From: Acidimicrobiaceae bacterium
GTDB taxonomy: Bacteria; Actinomycetota; Acidimicrobiia; Acidimicrobiales; Poriferisodalaceae
Reading direction: 5' to 3'
DNA length: 64,000 nt
NCBI GenBank assembly: GCA_002722565.1
Contig: PBMG01000012.1
Span: 1 to 64,000, forward strand
Part shown: piece after piece, positions 62,994 through 64,000 of the stretch
Layout of the letters: the number at the start of each line of letters is the position of its first letter
Numbering within the stretch: position 1 is the first letter of the stretch
Notes under the pieces: model-generated
The model's database searches: none
Seen by the model: only the letters and a program-made list of their open reading frames with translations
Told to the model about the DNA's origin: nothing
Made by a program: the position numbers and the translations under genes

Positions 62994-64000
62994 TTAAACC
63001 AGTTCGAAAGAGAAGTCAGGAAGCACTTCGACTGAACGTCCTACATGTTCTTCGGTCATCATCGACTCCATAAGTGGTAGGTCGCTGGTACCTGCCCACT
63101 GTCTTCCGTTAGGGGTACGCACTGATGCCAAACCACGCTCAGGGCCGTCAGCTCCGTGCATGACTGTGTAGGCCTCAATTGTGCCGCTACCAACGTGTTC
63201 AGCATCCAAATCAACGCTTGGGAAAGCATCGATCTCGACTTGGCAGTCCTCGTGCTGGAAGCCTTGGCTGGGAGGGTTGGTGCTGTACAAGCCAAAAGCG
63301 TGTTTGGTTATGTAGCCACCGTTCGCTGAGCACAAACCGGTGGTACCAGCATCTTCTCTCAACACGTTGGCCATAGTCGCAATTGAATGCGTGACGTAAT
63401 TGTTGAGAGGGCCGCCCGCAAATGTCAGACCGCCTGTTTGAGTTAGCTGCCGGTCTAGTCCTAGTTCCATTTCGGTGGCAGCTATTTGCACAGCTGATGG
63501 AAAGCAGCTGTACAAATCGATGTGGTCGATGTCGTCGGGTGTTACGCCCGCCAGGGCCATGGCCTTCCTCCCTGCCACCCGGATAGCTGGTGAAGAATGG
63601 AGGTCAGCTCGATTGGAAACGAAGTTTGTGTCTGCCCCATCTGTACCCGAATGCGGAAATAACCAACGGTCTCGAGCAACACCAGCAGCCTCAGCGGCCT
63701 CAGCGGAGCACACAATAAGTGCCGCTGCTTGATCTAGGTCCCAATTGGAGTTCATTGCCTTGGTGTAAGGAAACCCAACAAGGCGGTTAGAAGTTCCAGG
63801 GTCTCTGATCTCTTCAGCGGTCATAGGGTTTTGAACCCACGAATAAGGGTTCTCGCAAGCTACGCGATTAAACGTTTCCCAAAGTTTGCTGACACGATCT
63901 CGATGCTCGTCGATGGTCTCGCCTCTGGACGCACGAAAAGCGGATTCGAAGATTGGATAAAAGTTGATGGGCATAGCGAAACCGCGTTCGAGTTCCACGG
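62994..64000 (-). CDS. Thiolase superfamily protein (acetyl-CoA acetyltransferase-like), 5' end cut by the window edge
   Basis: The last 334 residues or so of a thiolase-fold protein; the start lies to the right. Seen here are NPMTAEEIRDPG, a GFPYTKAMNSNWDLDQAAALIVCS block, DDIDHIDLYSCFPSAVQIAATEMELG, GGPLNNYVTHSIATM (the N-x-x-x-H region of thiolases) and GLCSANGGYITKHAFGLYS. This is the SCP-x/acetyl-CoA acetyltransferase-like branch common in actinobacteria. The N-terminal cysteine region is not visible, so activity cannot be judged. It would act in beta-oxidation or side-chain degradation. Confidence 0.88.
   Translation of the reverse strand, partial: VELERGFAMPINFYPIFESAFRASRGETIDEHRDRVSKLWETFNRVACENPYSWVQNPMTAEEIRDPGTSNRLVGFPYTKAMNSNWDLDQAAALIVCSAEAAEAAGVARDRWLFPHSGTDGADTNFVSNRADLHSSPAIRVAGRKAMALAGVTPDDIDHIDLYSCFPSAVQIAATEMELGLDRQLTQTGGLTFAGGPLNNYVTHSIATMANVLREDAGTTGLCSANGGYITKHAFGLYSTNPPSQGFQHEDCQVEIDAFPSVDLDAEHVGSGTIEAYTVMHGADGPERGLASVRTPNGRQWAGTSDLPLMESMMTEEHVGRSVEVLPDFSFELV

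Overview
The window looks like a chromosomal segment of a free-living, probably marine, actinobacterium of the Acidimicrobiia type. This is an inference from gene content, since no rRNA or ribosomal protein gene is present. Supporting points are nickel superoxide dismutase with its protease, the long actinobacterial-type LeuA, three luciferase-like flavin/F420 oxidoreductases, several CaiB/BaiF CoA-transferases, many small monooxygenase-fold proteins, moderate GC content and densely packed short operons. TGA is used as an ordinary stop in most genes.

Left edge to 5.3 kb: a broken polyketide-type acyltransferase remnant and a 3' fragment of a tRNA-Val gene (about 799-846) mark the scar or edge of an integrated element. 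After a hypothetical gene with a perfect terminator come a tiny membrane peptide and a reactive-oxygen block: ahpC, ahpF, a Ni-SOD maturation protease on the opposite strand, and sodN.

5.3 to 20 kb: a methylfumaryl-CoA module (Mct-like transferase, Mch-like hydratase, small MaoC protein), then an F420/flavin oxidoreductase, small ABM and RidA proteins, an HD-domain protein, an aldehyde dehydrogenase, a six-motif FG-GAP lipoprotein, a TauD-type dioxygenase, a 2-oxopent-4-enoate hydratase-like protein, a double CaiB/BaiF protein and tRNA-Leu(TAG).

20 to 42.6 kb: an accessory catabolic zone with a tandem EthD protein, a nitroreductase-SRPBCC fusion, two MFS carriers, a Baeyer-Villiger monooxygenase, more luciferase-like enzymes, a Rieske oxygenase with its NTF2-like partner, two PhyH dioxygenases, an esterase, a thioesterase and beta-oxidation enzymes. 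The best find lies here: the gene at 25841-27001 is interrupted by an in-frame TGA exactly where the peroxidatic cysteine belongs, followed by a perfect SECIS-like hairpin with a GGTCG loop. It is best read as a selenocysteine peroxiredoxin fused to a DsbD-alpha-like domain.

37.7 to 50 kb: central metabolism, with fumarase, citrate synthase, a biotin-type carboxyltransferase under a LysR regulator, and a mitochondrial-type aconitase. 50 to 55.6 kb: a TetR-controlled operon (reductase-HAD fusion, LarA-like protein, acyltransferase) with a perfect 18-bp palindromic operator. 55.6 to 60 kb: a repeat lipoprotein followed by a coupled cell-wall-like set (alpha/beta hydrolase, membrane Mur ligase, D-Ala-D-Ala-ligase-like enzyme). 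60 kb to the end: leuA behind a leucine-codon leader peptide and attenuator, a Ppx/GppA protein, and a thiolase cut by the right edge.
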